NCBI GenBank assembly: GCA_019245415.1
Contig: JAFARO010000004.1
Location: forward strand, 62,001 to 126,000
Length of the DNA: 64,000 nucleotides
Source: Alphaproteobacteria bacterium
GTDB lineage: Bacteria > Pseudomonadota > Alphaproteobacteria > Micropepsales > Micropepsaceae
Direction of reading: 5' to 3'
The notes beneath the pieces were generated by a model that saw only the letters and a program-made list of their open reading frames with translations, was not told the origin of the DNA and did no database searches. Of the stretch, positions 46,583 to 55,855 are shown in pieces (the first letter of the stretch is position 1; the number at the start of each line of letters is the position of its first letter). A program made the translations under genes and the position numbers.

Positions 46583-47648
46583 CACTCAGCCATGTGACAT
46601 GTCCCATCTTGCGACCGGCGCGAATTTCGCGCTTGCCGTAAAGGTGGAGCGCACCGCCGCGCGCCGCCAGCGCCCGCCACTCTGACGCCTCGTCGCCAAT
46701 CAAGTTCTCCATCACCGCGTCGGAGTGGCGCGCGGGATCGCCCAGCGGCCAGCCGGCTATCGCGCGGATATGGTTCTCGAATTGGCTGATCAGACAGCCA
46801 TCGATCGTCCAGTGACCGGAGTTGTGGACGCGCGGCGCGATCTCGTTCACCAGAAGCGCGCCGCTATTCATCACGAACAGTTCGACCGCCAGCACACCCA
46901 CATAGTCCAGCGCATCGGCGATCTTCCTGGCGATGGCCTTTGCCTCTTTCGTCCGTTCCGGACTGAGGCGCGCCGGAACCACCGACCGGCGCAGGATGTG
47001 GTTGCTGTGAATGTTTTCCGATGGGTCGTAGGCGGCTAGAGTTCCGTCCACGCCACGAACGGCAACGACGGAGGCTTCGAAGTCGAACTCGACAAAGGAT
47101 TCCAAAATGCAAGGAACCTCGTGAAAGGATTTGAACGCTTCGAGGAATTCTTCGCCGCTGCGCACAACTGCCTGGCCTTTGCCATCATAGCCCAGCCGGC
47201 GTGTCTTCAAGACGGCGCGATCCTCGCCAAATTGCAGGAACGCATCGCGTCCCTGTTCCGTGGCAGACACGTGGCCGAATTTGGCGGTCTTCAGTCCAAG
47301 TGAATCGATGAACCTTTTTTCGTCGAGGCGGTCCTGCGTTACGCCAAGAGTTGCGGGGCGCGGCAACACCGGTGTCGTGACTGAAATGGCTGCGACCGTC
47401 TCGACCGGTACATTTTCCCACTCGAGTGTCACGACATCGCATGCACGCGCGAATTTGGCCAGCGCGCGGCGATCGTCGAATGGCGCCAGGGTCTGTGCAT
47501 CGCTCACCTGGAGTGCCGGCGCGTCCTCACCGGGCGGTGAATAGATATGAGCCTTCAGGCCCAGGCGCGCCGCGGCCAGGGCCAGCATCCGCCCCAACTG
47601 CCCGCCGCCCAGGATCCCGATCGTGCCGCCGGGTGGAACAAAGCTCAT
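46563..47648 (-). CDS. purK: 5-(carboxyamino)imidazole ribonucleotide synthase PurK
   Basis: ATP-grasp enzyme that carboxylates AIR for the purine pathway, 361 residues. The N-terminal [20 protein letters not shown] and ATP-grasp block [20 protein letters not shown] with [16 protein letters not shown] are family signatures. The ATG at 47648 overlaps the purE stop by four bases (ATGA), so PurE and PurK are co-translated. Its C-terminus overlaps the convergent COQ9 gene by 20 bases. Confidence 0.97.
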   Translation of the reverse strand: MSFVPPGGTIGILGGGQLGRMLALAAARLGLKAHIYSPPGEDAPALQVSDAQTLAPFDDRRALAKFARACDVVTLEWENVPVETVAAISVTTPVLPRPATLGVTQDRLDEKRFIDSLGLKTAKFGHVSATEQGRDAFLQFGEDRAVLKTRRLGYDGKGQAVVRSGEEFLEAFKSFHEVPCILESFVEFDFEASVVAVRGVDGTLAAYDPSENIHSNHILRRSVVPARLSPERTKEAKAIARKIADALDYVGVLAVELFVMNSGALLVNEIAPRVHNSGHWTIDGCLISQFENHIRAIAGWPLGDPARHSDAVMENLIGDEASEWRALAARGGALHLYGKREIRAGRKMGHVTWLSAKTASG

Positions 47649-48133
47649 GGATCGCACGGCTCTTCGGCGACGTCGCGCGTGCGTTCCGACCGCCAGATCG
47701 AGAGGCGCTTGGCGAGCGCGGCGTCAGAAAGCGCGAGAATCGCCGCGGCATGCAACGCTGCGTTTTTTGCCCCAGCTTCGCCGATGGCAAAGGTGGCCAC
47801 CGGCACGCCTCCTGGCATCTGGACGATGGAGAGCAAGCTGTCCATGCCCTTGAGCGCAGCCGTTTCGACCGGGACACCCAACACGGGCAGCGTGGTCATC
47901 GAGGCGGTCATGCCGGGTAGGTGCGCCGCCCCGCCGGCGGCTGCGATAATGACCTTGAGGCCGCGTTCCGCAGCCCCCTTGGCATAGCCATAGAGACGGT
48001 CGGGCGTGCGGTGCGCGGATACGATTCGCCGCTCGTACGGCACCCCCAGGGCTTCCAGGATATCCACGGCGCGGCGCAGGGTCGGCCAGTCCGACTGGCT
48101 GCCCATGATCAGGCCTACAAGGGGTGAGGTCAT
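47645..48133 (-). CDS. purE: N5-carboxyaminoimidazole ribonucleotide mutase PurE
   Basis: Converts N5-CAIR to CAIR, 162 residues, class I. The signature is [20 protein letters not shown], followed by [20 protein letters not shown] and the [20 protein letters not shown] strand-loop. It is upstream of purK with a four-base overlap. Confidence 0.97.
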   Translation of the reverse strand: MTSPLVGLIMGSQSDWPTLRRAVDILEALGVPYERRIVSAHRTPDRLYGYAKGAAERGLKVIIAAAGGAAHLPGMTASMTTLPVLGVPVETAALKGMDSLLSIVQMPGGVPVATFAIGEAGAKNAALHAAAILALSDAALAKRLSIWRSERTRDVAEEPCDP

Positions 48134-48282
48134 GCTTCCGATCCAGATGGAGGAAGCGGCGCATTATAGGGCGGGTTCGCCTTAAGGAAAGCCGCTCAAT
48201 CCCGAAAATTAACCAATTGGCCGTCTTGATAAACGAATTATTAAAGCCCCGCCCACTAGCCTCAGTGGCGAAGGGGGAATCG

Positions 48283-49002
48283 ATGAAGGTCGACCGGTTA
48301 AATACGCTGCGCGGCCCGCGCGCTGTGGGGGCGAGCGCCTATGCCAGGCAGGCTGAGGCAGCCGCCCAGGCACAGGGTGTCGTCCCGGTCGCAGCTTCCG
48401 CAAGCGTGCTGGGGATTCCCGAGTCGGAGTTCACGCCGCGGGTCCGCGACGCAATCATGGGCTTGATGGCTGAGGTCGATTCGCTGCGTCGAGAACTCAC
48501 CCAGATGCGAGCCCGCGTGGAGGAAGCCGAGCACACCGCCGATCAGGACCACCTGCTGCCGCTCCTCAATCGCCGCGCCTTCGTGCGCGAGCTGACGCGC
48601 TATATCGCATTCGCCGGCCGCTATGGCACGCCCGCGAGCCTGATCTATTTCGATCTCGACGGATTCAAGCTGGTCAACGACACCTATGGTCACGCGGCGG
48701 GCGACGCGGTGCTGCAGCATTTCGCCGAAATCCTGCTCGCCAATGTGCGCGACAGCGACGTCGTGGCGAGGCTCGGCGGCGACGAATTCGGCGTCCTCCT
48801 AAGCCATGCAAACCAGGACCAGGCGCATAAGAAAGCCGATCTGCTCGCGCGCTGCCTGAACGACTCCGCGGCCACCTGGCAGGGGCGCTCCATCCCCGTC
48901 AGTTTCTCCTATGGCGCTTTCGAGCTTCGATCGGGCGAGGATGCGGCGAGCGCCATGGCGCGCGCCGATGAGGCGATGTACGCGCACAAACGTGGGCGAT
49001 AG
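48283..49002 (+). CDS. diguanylate cyclase (GGDEF)
   Basis: A 239-residue soluble protein. The start at 48283 has GGGGGA upstream. Residues 1-90 lack any recognised sensor domain but include a short coiled-coil ([20 protein letters not shown]). The GGDEF motif is at 165-169 in [12 protein letters not shown], with [19 protein letters not shown], so the active site is intact and c-di-GMP synthesis is expected. The RxxD inhibitory I-site is R156-D159, exactly five residues before GGDEF. The regulator input is unknown. Confidence 0.9.
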   Translation: MKVDRLNTLRGPRAVGASAYARQAEAAAQAQGVVPVAASASVLGIPESEFTPRVRDAIMGLMAEVDSLRRELTQMRARVEEAEHTADQDHLLPLLNRRAFVRELTRYIAFAGRYGTPASLIYFDLDGFKLVNDTYGHAAGDAVLQHFAEILLANVRDSDVVARLGGDEFGVLLSHANQDQAHKKADLLARCLNDSAATWQGRSIPVSFSYGAFELRSGEDAASAMARADEAMYAHKRGR

Positions 49003-49044
49003 CAGGTCGGTTGAAGCAGAATCCGATTTCCAGGTTTTGGCTAC

Positions 49045-49254
49045 TTAGGCAATGATGTCGGGCAGCAGGTCGTCCTCGATGCGGGCGATCAGATCCTTGA
49101 GCTGCAGCTTGCGCTTCTTGAGACGGGTGAGCTGAATTTGGTCGTGCGCCCCCGACGCAATCAAGGCCGCGATCGCCGTATCGAGGTCGCGATGCTCTTC
49201 CGTCAGCTGCGTGAGCCGCGTACGAAGCGCCGTGTCGTCGTCGTTCTCGTTCAT
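49045..49254 (-). CDS. DUF465 (YdcH) family protein
   Basis: A 69-residue coiled-coil protein (DTALRTRLTQLTEEHRDLDT AIAALI ... QLTRLKKRKLQLKDLIARIE) ending DDLLPDIIA. The K-KRKLxLKDxI motif is the DUF465 signature. Its ATG overlaps the ubiX stop by four bases (ATGA), so it is translated with ubiX. Function unknown. Confidence 0.85.
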   Translation of the reverse strand: MNENDDDTALRTRLTQLTEEHRDLDTAIAALIASGAHDQIQLTRLKKRKLQLKDLIARIEDDLLPDIIA

Positions 49255-49865
49255 CGCCTGGGTTTGCGTTTGCCGCGAGAAAGGTCCTCGCCCCAGCGTC
49301 GCGCCACTGGCCAATCGCAGCCGAAGAAGTCGAGCGCGCGCGCCACAATCTGGTCGACCATATCTTCGAGCGTCTTGGGTTCTGCATAGAATGCCGGCAC
49401 AGGCGGCAGCAGAATCGCACCCATCTCCGCGAGCGCCGTCATGGTGCGCAGATGCCCTACATGCAGAGGCGTCTCTCGTACGATCAGCACCAATGGCCGC
49501 CGTTCCTTCAGCGTCACGTCGGCCGCACGGCTCAGCAGGGTCGTCGTCACGCCGGTGGCAATCTCCGACATGGTGCGCACCGAGCAGGGCGCCACAACCA
49601 TGCCTTTGGTCTTGAAGGTGCCCGAGGCGATAGGGGCGGCGATATCGCCGATCGCGTAGGCGAAATTGGCCTTGGCGGCGACGTCCCTTGGCTTGAGTCG
49701 CGTCTCGTAACCGATGGTCATCTCGGCGGCCCTGCTCGCTATCAAATGCGATTCGATTGAGAGCTCGGACAGCGCTTCAAGCAGGCGGATGCCATAGGCG
49801 ACGCCGGAGGCCCCGCTGATGCCGACCACCAGACGGTCATTTTGGCGGATTTCGGGCTTGGCCAT
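49251..49865 (-). CDS. ubiX: flavin prenyltransferase UbiX
   Basis: Makes prenylated FMN for UbiD decarboxylases, 204 residues. The FMN-binding GISGASGVAYGIRLLEAL and the block VVAPCSVRTMSEIATGVTTT are family signatures, with the prenyl-transfer region LVLIVRETPLHVGHLRTMTA. The tail is basic. The ubiD partner is not visible. It is coupled to a DUF465 gene. Confidence 0.95.
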   Translation of the reverse strand: MAKPEIRQNDRLVVGISGASGVAYGIRLLEALSELSIESHLIASRAAEMTIGYETRLKPRDVAAKANFAYAIGDIAAPIASGTFKTKGMVVAPCSVRTMSEIATGVTTTLLSRAADVTLKERRPLVLIVRETPLHVGHLRTMTALAEMGAILLPPVPAFYAEPKTLEDMVDQIVARALDFFGCDWPVARRWGEDLSRGKRKPRR

Positions 49866-49963
49866 TACCGAGCTTTACCTCCGCGCAAGGATGGGCGGAA
49901 GAGGGTGGTGACAGCGCCGTGGCTTGGTGCTCTAATTTGCGTCCCCAAGTGAAGAGGTTTCAC

Positions 49964-50140
49964 ATGACGCTTCAGCAGGGTCAGATCAAGGAACTCTCCG
50001 AAAAGCATAAGCAACTCGAGGAAACCATTACCTCCGAAATGGCCAATCCGGACTGGAACGAAATCCGGATAGCGGCGCTCAAAAAGGAGAAGCTCCGGAT
50101 CAAGGATGAGCTCGAGCGGTTGCGAAGCAGTTTGCACTGA
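49964..50140 (+). CDS. DUF465 (YdcH) family protein, short form
   Basis: A 58-residue helical protein (LQQGQIKELSEKHKQLEETI ... IRIAALKKEKLRIKDELERL) starting at an ATG with GAGG upstream. The ALKKEKLRIKDELE block matches DUF465. It is divergent from ubiX, so the two DUF465 genes flank ubiX. It is followed on the opposite strand by an MFS gene. Confidence 0.8.
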   Translation: MTLQQGQIKELSEKHKQLEETITSEMANPDWNEIRIAALKKEKLRIKDELERLRSSLH

Positions 50141-50155
50141 ATACCCGAAAGGCCG

Positions 50156-51400
50156 TTATTGGGCCGGCTGAAGTGCCGGAGAGGGTGCTTGCACGCGTTT
50201 GAAAAGCAGCGCGGCGAGCAGCAGGCAGAGACTGGACGCCAGAAACGCGGCGCCCGGAAAGTAAATCGGCGCCCCGCCACCCGTGAAATACGAGAAGATG
50301 TGCGTTAGCAGGGGCGGCGAGACGATCGACGTCAGGCTTCCGACGCAGGCCAGCGCGCCCTGCAACTCCCCCTGCTCGCGCGGACCCACCAGCTTCGACA
50401 TGATCGAATTGAGCGCGGGCGTCGCAAACCCGATGAGCGCGAAGGGCAACATGAACGCGAACATCATCCAGCTTTGCGTGGCGAAAGCATAGCCTGCGAA
50501 GCCGGTGGCTGCGCTGAGCAGGCCCAGATAGACCGAAGCCGTCTCGCCGATCTTGGGCACCATGATGCGCACGAGGAAACCATAGACGACCGCCATCAAG
50601 CCGCCGATCGCCATCAGCGAATATCCCACCATCTGCGGCGTCCAATTGAACTTGGCATAGACATAGAAGGAGAACACCGCCGGGTTGGCGTCATGCGCCA
50701 ACCGCATCAGGATCAGGACGGCCAGCAGGACATAGATGCCGGGAAAGCGGTGTAGCGCCTTGAGCGCGCCGACCGGATTGGCACGCCATAGCTCGAATTT
50801 GCGCCGGTTCTCGGGTTTCAAGGACTCCTTGAGCACGAAGATGCCGAACAGCGCGTTGGCGAGCGACAGGCCGGCTGCCGCGAAAAACGGAATGCGCGCG
50901 CCATAGCCGCCCAGCAATCCCCCCGCAGCGGGGCCGAGGATGAAGCCCAGGCTGAAAGCCGCACCGGTCAGCGCGAAATTCGCCGCGCGCTTCTCGGGCG
51001 GCGTGATGTCGGCGATATAAGCATTCACCGTCGTGTAGCTTGCGCCCGCAATGCCGGAAAGAATACGCCCGATGAACAGCCAGGCGATCGTGGGCGCGAG
51101 CCCGGTGATCAGATAGTCCACGCCGAGCGCAAGCAAGGATACGATCAGAACAGGTCGGCGCCCATAGCGATCGCTCAGATTTCCGATCAGCGGGGCGCAA
51201 AGGAACTGCATGGCGCAGAAGACGAACATCAGCCAGCCGCCCCAATCCGCAGCGCCGCCCATGCCCTCGCCGGTCAGCTGGGCGATGATCTTGGGCGCGA
51301 CCGGGATGATGATGCCCAGCCCGATCGTGTCCACCAGCATGGTGACGAAGATGAAGGCGATCGCGTAGCGGCTCGCGACGGGTTCCCTGACGGCGGTCAT
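50156..51400 (-). CDS. MFS transporter (TCR/Tet-like)
   Basis: A 414-residue protein with 12 hydrophobic helices. The A-motif GNLSDRYGRRPVLIVSLLAL and the antiporter motif GASYTTVNAYIADITPPEKR AANFALTGAAFSLGFILGP are those of tetracycline-type drug:H+ antiporters (DHA1). The substrate is unknown; no tetR-like regulator is adjacent. It is convergent with the DUF465 gene. Confidence 0.9.
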   Translation of the reverse strand: MTAVREPVASRYAIAFIFVTMLVDTIGLGIIIPVAPKIIAQLTGEGMGGAADWGGWLMFVFCAMQFLCAPLIGNLSDRYGRRPVLIVSLLALGVDYLITGLAPTIAWLFIGRILSGIAGASYTTVNAYIADITPPEKRAANFALTGAAFSLGFILGPAAGGLLGGYGARIPFFAAAGLSLANALFGIFVLKESLKPENRRKFELWRANPVGALKALHRFPGIYVLLAVLILMRLAHDANPAVFSFYVYAKFNWTPQMVGYSLMAIGGLMAVVYGFLVRIMVPKIGETASVYLGLLSAATGFAGYAFATQSWMMFAFMLPFALIGFATPALNSIMSKLVGPREQGELQGALACVGSLTSIVSPPLLTHIFSYFTGGGAPIYFPGAAFLASSLCLLLAALLFKRVQAPSPALQPAQ

Positions 51401-51469
51401 GACGGCCCCGGATTCGGCGGCCAGACTTTAGGGCGGCCGCGTCACCGCGTCTTGGAAAAAATAGATGCC

Positions 51470-52045
51470 CTACGGCTGCAGTCCCAGTTGCCTGCGGGCT
51501 TCAGCGGCGATGTCTTCCCACGGGCGCTTGCCGCTGTAACGCGCGGCACCCAATACCATGCTCATTTCGCCGTCGTCGGCCAGCAACGGCGCAGAGAAGA
51601 ATTCACCGGTAAGAAATGTCATGCTGTTGGTGTCCTCGCGGCCAAGGAAACGCAAGGGTGCGCGCGCGGCAAGGGTCGTGTCCAGCGACGCATGCCAAAG
51701 CGCCAGGACTTCTTCCGGCACCGCCTCGTCCACGAACTGGCCTGTAAGATCACCGAGAATCTGGGCGAAGGCAGTGCCCATCAGCCGCACGCGGTAACGA
51801 CGCTTTTCGCCGGCGACGTCGACGCGCTCGTACAGCGCGACATCACGCAGGAACGATTTGAGGAGACGCGGCGACATCGCTTTGCGAGCGGGCACACCTG
51901 CTTCGCCGGCTTCGCTGTCCCAAATTTCGCGCAGCCGGGCCAGATCGGGCTGAACAAAGGATAGCGTCACATCGCATAGGGAATTCCAGCCATTGCGCTG
52001 TGCTTCAAGATTGAAGGCAGCGGCCGCACCCCTCGCCAGATCCAT
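51470..52045 (-). CDS. PAS_5-domain protein
   Basis: The ATG at 52045 has GGGGGA a few bases upstream; an in-frame GTG at 52081 is an alternative. The 191-residue product has no transmembrane helix. The pattern LREIWDSEAGEAGVPARKAM, RYRVRLMGTAFAQILGDLTG and ALWHASLDTTLAARAPLRFL matches the alphaproteobacterial PAS_5 family, a stand-alone sensory-type domain of unknown partner. No cysteine cluster or cofactor motif visible. Confidence 0.75.
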   Translation of the reverse strand: MDLARGAAAAFNLEAQRNGWNSLCDVTLSFVQPDLARLREIWDSEAGEAGVPARKAMSPRLLKSFLRDVALYERVDVAGEKRRYRVRLMGTAFAQILGDLTGQFVDEAVPEEVLALWHASLDTTLAARAPLRFLGREDTNSMTFLTGEFFSAPLLADDGEMSMVLGAARYSGKRPWEDIAAEARRQLGLQP

Positions 52046-52210
52046 CCGTCCCCCGCGTGCCGAATCGTTCGCCGCGCGCACAAGAGTTAGCGCTGATTCG
52101 CAGATCAGGTCAAAAAATTCAATTACACCAATGGGTTGAGAATAACACGGTATCCTTGTCCTTTACATGGGCACAACCGAATTTGCCGCGCCCAAGCGGA
52201 CGTTGCCGGT

Positions 52211-53815
52211 TCAGCGCGGCAGAACGTAAAGCGTGATCGACTGTGCCGGTTCGCTGTCCGTCAAGACATGCTTGGACCAAGGCACATCGTTCACACGCTG
52301 AATGATGTTGCCGGCGGTGAGGCGCCAAGCCTGCGCGGTTCCCGCCTTGGCGAAGTGCCCAAGCATCAGCTTGACTGAGGCGGCCGAATTCAGATCCTTG
52401 TTGATCACGATGACCGTCAGTGCCCCATCGGCGGTGCGCAGCGCCGCGAAGGCCGATAGTTCGTCGGGCTGCGGCACGCTCGCGAGCACGGAGATATCGC
52501 CGAAGGTCGAGCCCGTGCCGTCGTAGTTGCGGTACATCTGCATCGCCTTGAAGGTCGGCGTCGCGTCCCCAGGCACTGTCCAGCGCGTCGCCATATCCAG
52601 GCCTTCGCGGCCGAAAATGCCGTAGATGTCAGCTTGGGTCGTGGCGCCATTGATGTGATTTTCCGCTCCCCAATTGTATTCGGTTAGCGCCACGGGCGTG
52701 TCGGCATAGTAATTGTCGGCGACCCACCCCTTCATCCGCGGGATGAGAGCGACCTTGGCGTCGATCCAGCTCTCCGAAACATAATTCGGATCCCACAGCT
52801 GGCGCGTGGAGCGGTTGCGGAGCAATTGCATCTGGGTGGAGGTATTGTCGCTGTCCTCGCCCGCTTGCGGATAGAAGTGCACGCTCAATATGTCCACCGG
52901 CCGGCCGGCATTCTTCCATTGGCTGAGGAGCCAGGGGATGTAATCCGCTCCTCCCTGTTCGCCATCGTGATCCGGGAAACAGCAATAGCCGTGCTCGGCG
53001 GCATATTGCTGGTCGTAACCTGAGTAGAAATAGGCTTCCCAGCCCCATTCTTCGGGCGCGACGATCATCGCCTTGGGGTCGGCGCTCTTGATGGCCGCGG
53101 ATTCGGCCAGCACCTTGTCGCGGTATTCGTCCGCATGCGGACCGATAGGATGGGCATCGCGGTGGGTGGAGAACCAGATGCTGGGTTCGTTGTCCATCAG
53201 GTAGTACGGCACGCCGCCCTTCGACGACTTGCCCCATGTCCCGATAAGGTGACGGACCCACTTCTGCTCCTGCGCGACCGAGTCTTGGATGTAGGAATCG
53301 TGCGGATCGTTGCCCGTGATCGCCGTCGTGCAATCGGGAAGTAGGCCGTCGCCCGCGTCGCCGTCGTAAGGATCGACGCCACATTGCGCGCCATATCGGG
53401 CGACCGAAAAGCTCGGCAGGATGGAGCGTCCCGGTCCCAGCTTCGCCACCCAACCGACCAGCGGCACGGTCAACATCGGCGTCGCGCTCGCCGCCCTGGT
53501 CAGGCCGATGAAGCTGTCCGCGTCGGCTCCCGGCATCGAACTCTGGCCGGGATAGGATTCGAAATACCAGTCCTGACCGAGATTGGTCGCGTTCTGTTTC
53601 CAGTTATAGGCCGAGGTCGCATTGCCGCCCATGCGGTTGAGCGGCGCGTTCAGCGCTTTAAGCTCTGCCTCGGTCGCAAACGCAACGCCATAGATGTTAG
53701 GATTGATGGAATGGCGGTTTGCCGTGACATCGATATTGACGATCACCGCCCCTGCGACGAGGGGCGTTGTGACCATCGCGAAGAAGGCCGTCAGCGCGAG
53801 TCTGTCCAGGAACAT
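52211..53815 (-). CDS. glycoside hydrolase family 44 protein
   Basis: A 534-residue secreted enzyme with signal peptide (RLALTAFFAMVTTPLVAGAV). The GH44 pattern includes RMGGNATSAYNWKQNATNLG and QDWYFESYPGQSSMPGADA. The acid/base is E210 in YLMDNEPSIWF and the nucleophile E379 in VALTEYNWGAENHING, the expected spacing. GH44 enzymes cleave beta-1,4-glucans and xyloglucan. No carbohydrate-binding or dockerin domain follows. It is a single gene, flanked by unrelated genes; no other polysaccharide genes are in view. Confidence 0.9.
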   Translation of the reverse strand: MFLDRLALTAFFAMVTTPLVAGAVIVNIDVTANRHSINPNIYGVAFATEAELKALNAPLNRMGGNATSAYNWKQNATNLGQDWYFESYPGQSSMPGADADSFIGLTRAASATPMLTVPLVGWVAKLGPGRSILPSFSVARYGAQCGVDPYDGDAGDGLLPDCTTAITGNDPHDSYIQDSVAQEQKWVRHLIGTWGKSSKGGVPYYLMDNEPSIWFSTHRDAHPIGPHADEYRDKVLAESAAIKSADPKAMIVAPEEWGWEAYFYSGYDQQYAAEHGYCCFPDHDGEQGGADYIPWLLSQWKNAGRPVDILSVHFYPQAGEDSDNTSTQMQLLRNRSTRQLWDPNYVSESWIDAKVALIPRMKGWVADNYYADTPVALTEYNWGAENHINGATTQADIYGIFGREGLDMATRWTVPGDATPTFKAMQMYRNYDGTGSTFGDISVLASVPQPDELSAFAALRTADGALTVIVINKDLNSAASVKLMLGHFAKAGTAQAWRLTAGNIIQRVNDVPWSKHVLTDSEPAQSITLYVLPR

Positions 53816-53913
53816 GGGAATTGCTCCGACTTTGGGGCGCCATTTTAGAGAATCAAGGAGCTCGCGCTAAGTTCCGGAAGAGGTATGGTAAGCGCACCCT
53901 TGAGGAAGTCCCG

Positions 53914-55755
53914 TCAATATTGCGCCACCGCTTTTGCCATCTCGCGCAACTTGAATTTCTGGACCTTGCCGGTCGAGGTCTTGGGCAACTCGACGAAAAC
54001 CACGTGCCGCGGGCACTTGTAATGCGCGAGGTTGGCGCGGCAATGGGCGATCAGGTCGGAGTCGCTGACACCTTCATGTCCCGGTTTCCTCTCGATGAAG
54101 GCGCAAGGCGTTTCGCCCCATTTCTCGTCAGGTCGCGCCACCACCGCTGCGAACATGACTGCGGGATGCTTGAGCAGGGTATCCTCGACCTCGATCGAGG
54201 AAATGTTCTCCCCGCCCGAGATGATGATGTCCTTGGATCGGTCCTTGAGCTGGACATAGCCGTCGCCATGCATGACGCCGAGATCGCCCGAATGGAACCA
54301 GCCACCTGCGAAGGCCTCGCGCGTCGCCGACGGGTTCTTCAGATAGCCCTTCATCACGATGTTGCCGCGGAACATCACCTCGCCCATGGTCTGGCCGTCG
54401 GCCGGCACCGGCTCCATGGTCTCGGGATCCATCACGGTCAGCGCGTCGAGCGCGTGATAGCGCACGCCCTGGCGCGCCTTCTTGGCTGCGCGCTCGCCGC
54501 GCTCGAGGGTATCCCAGCTTTCCTTCCATTCGTTCACCACTGCCGGGCCGTAGGTCTCGGTCAGGCCGTATACATGCGTCACGTTGAAGCCCGCTTCCGC
54601 CATCTGCGCCAGCACCTGCTCCGGCGGCGGCGCCGCCGCGGTGATGAACTGCACGGCATGCGACAGCGCGCGTCGCTCGTGCGCCGGCGCATTGATCAGC
54701 GTCGACATGACGATCGGCGCGCCACACAGATGTGTCACGCGATGATCGGCGAGGGCGTCGTATATCGCCTTGGCGCGCACCCAGCGCAGGCAGACATGCG
54801 TGCCAGCGACTACAGACAAGGTCCACGGGAAGCACCAGCCGTTGCAGTGGAACATCGGCACGGTCCAGAGATAGACCGGATGGCGCGGCATATTCGCCGC
54901 GATGACGTTGCCATAGCCCATCAGTGCCGCCCCGCGATGATGGAAGACGACGCCTTTCGGGTTGCCGGTGGTGCCGGACGTGTAGTTGAGCGAGATTGCG
55001 TCCCATTCGTCGCGTGGCCCCATCCAGGCGAATTCCGGATCGCCGCCCGCGAGCAACGCTTCATATTCCAAGGCGCCAAGCTTTTCGCCGTCCTGGGGAA
55101 ACTCGGGGTCGTCATAGTCGATGACCACCGGTTTCGTCCGAGCCAGCGCGAGCGTCTGTTTGACAACAGGCGCGAATTCCCGATCGGTGATCAAGATCTT
55201 GGCCTCGCCATGGTCCAGCATGAACGCAAGCGCCGCGGCATCGAGACGGGTATTGAGCGTGTTCAGCACGGCGCCTGTCATCGGGACGCCGTAGTGCAGT
55301 TCCAGCATGCCGGGCGAGTTGGTCATCATCGCCGACACCGTGTCGCCGCGCCTGACACCTTTCTGCACCAGCGCCGAGGCAAGCCTGCGCGACCGCGCGT
55401 AGAAGTCGGCGTAGTTGGTCCGCGTCGCACCGTGAATGATCGCCGTGCGCTCGGGGAAGACTTTCGCTGCCCTTTCCAGAAATGTGATCGGCGTCAGGGG
55501 TTGGTAATTGGCAGGATTGCGGTCCAAATCCTTGTCATAGGCGTTGATGCCGATCTTGGATTTCGTCCGCTGGACCGTGCGCGCCACCGGGCGAAGCGGT
55601 GGCCGGCGCGCGGCCTGCCGCCGCAACGGCGTCTTGAGCGGAACCGGCTTGGGCGCAGATTTCGCCCGGCCGGTCCTGCGCTTGGCCGCCGCGCGCGGGG
55701 GCTTTCTGGGCTTGCCCTTGCGGCCGGATTTGGAGGGTGTCTTGCGCTTGGCCAT
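53914..55755 (-). CDS. acyl-CoA synthetase with basic N-terminal tail
   Basis: A 613-residue AMP-forming acyl-CoA ligase. The ATG at 55755 has GGGGA upstream. Residues 1-66 form a Lys/Arg/Pro/Ala-rich tail with 26 basic residues and no acidic residue, resembling a histone H1-like or AlgP-type tail. The enzyme starts near INAYDKDLDRNPANYQPLTP and has the P-loop NYTSGTTGNPKGVVFHHRG, VYGLTETYGPAVVNEW, and GGWFHSGDLGVMHGDGYVQL-KDRSKDIIISGGENISS, with the catalytic Lys in KTSTGKVQKFKLRE. It activates medium- or long-chain fatty acids with CoA. It is a single gene, divergent from the YqaA gene. Confidence 0.93.
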   Translation of the reverse strand: MAKRKTPSKSGRKGKPRKPPRAAAKRRTGRAKSAPKPVPLKTPLRRQAARRPPLRPVARTVQRTKSKIGINAYDKDLDRNPANYQPLTPITFLERAAKVFPERTAIIHGATRTNYADFYARSRRLASALVQKGVRRGDTVSAMMTNSPGMLELHYGVPMTGAVLNTLNTRLDAAALAFMLDHGEAKILITDREFAPVVKQTLALARTKPVVIDYDDPEFPQDGEKLGALEYEALLAGGDPEFAWMGPRDEWDAISLNYTSGTTGNPKGVVFHHRGAALMGYGNVIAANMPRHPVYLWTVPMFHCNGWCFPWTLSVVAGTHVCLRWVRAKAIYDALADHRVTHLCGAPIVMSTLINAPAHERRALSHAVQFITAAAPPPEQVLAQMAEAGFNVTHVYGLTETYGPAVVNEWKESWDTLERGERAAKKARQGVRYHALDALTVMDPETMEPVPADGQTMGEVMFRGNIVMKGYLKNPSATREAFAGGWFHSGDLGVMHGDGYVQLKDRSKDIIISGGENISSIEVEDTLLKHPAVMFAAVVARPDEKWGETPCAFIERKPGHEGVSDSDLIAHCRANLAHYKCPRHVVFVELPKTSTGKVQKFKLREMAKAVAQY

Positions 55756-55855
55756 GCCGGTCCCCAATTAATCATTGAAAAAACTAGTGAATGCGGCACA
55801 AGGCGGCAAGCGGCATGCCGTCCCGTCCTTGCCGCCACACTTCGAGGGTAAAGCC

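Noticed and set aside
53821-55851. 676-aa plus-strand frame opposite the acyl-CoA synthetase
   Set aside because: The minus strand encodes a complete acyl-CoA ligase; the plus frame has no recognisable domains.
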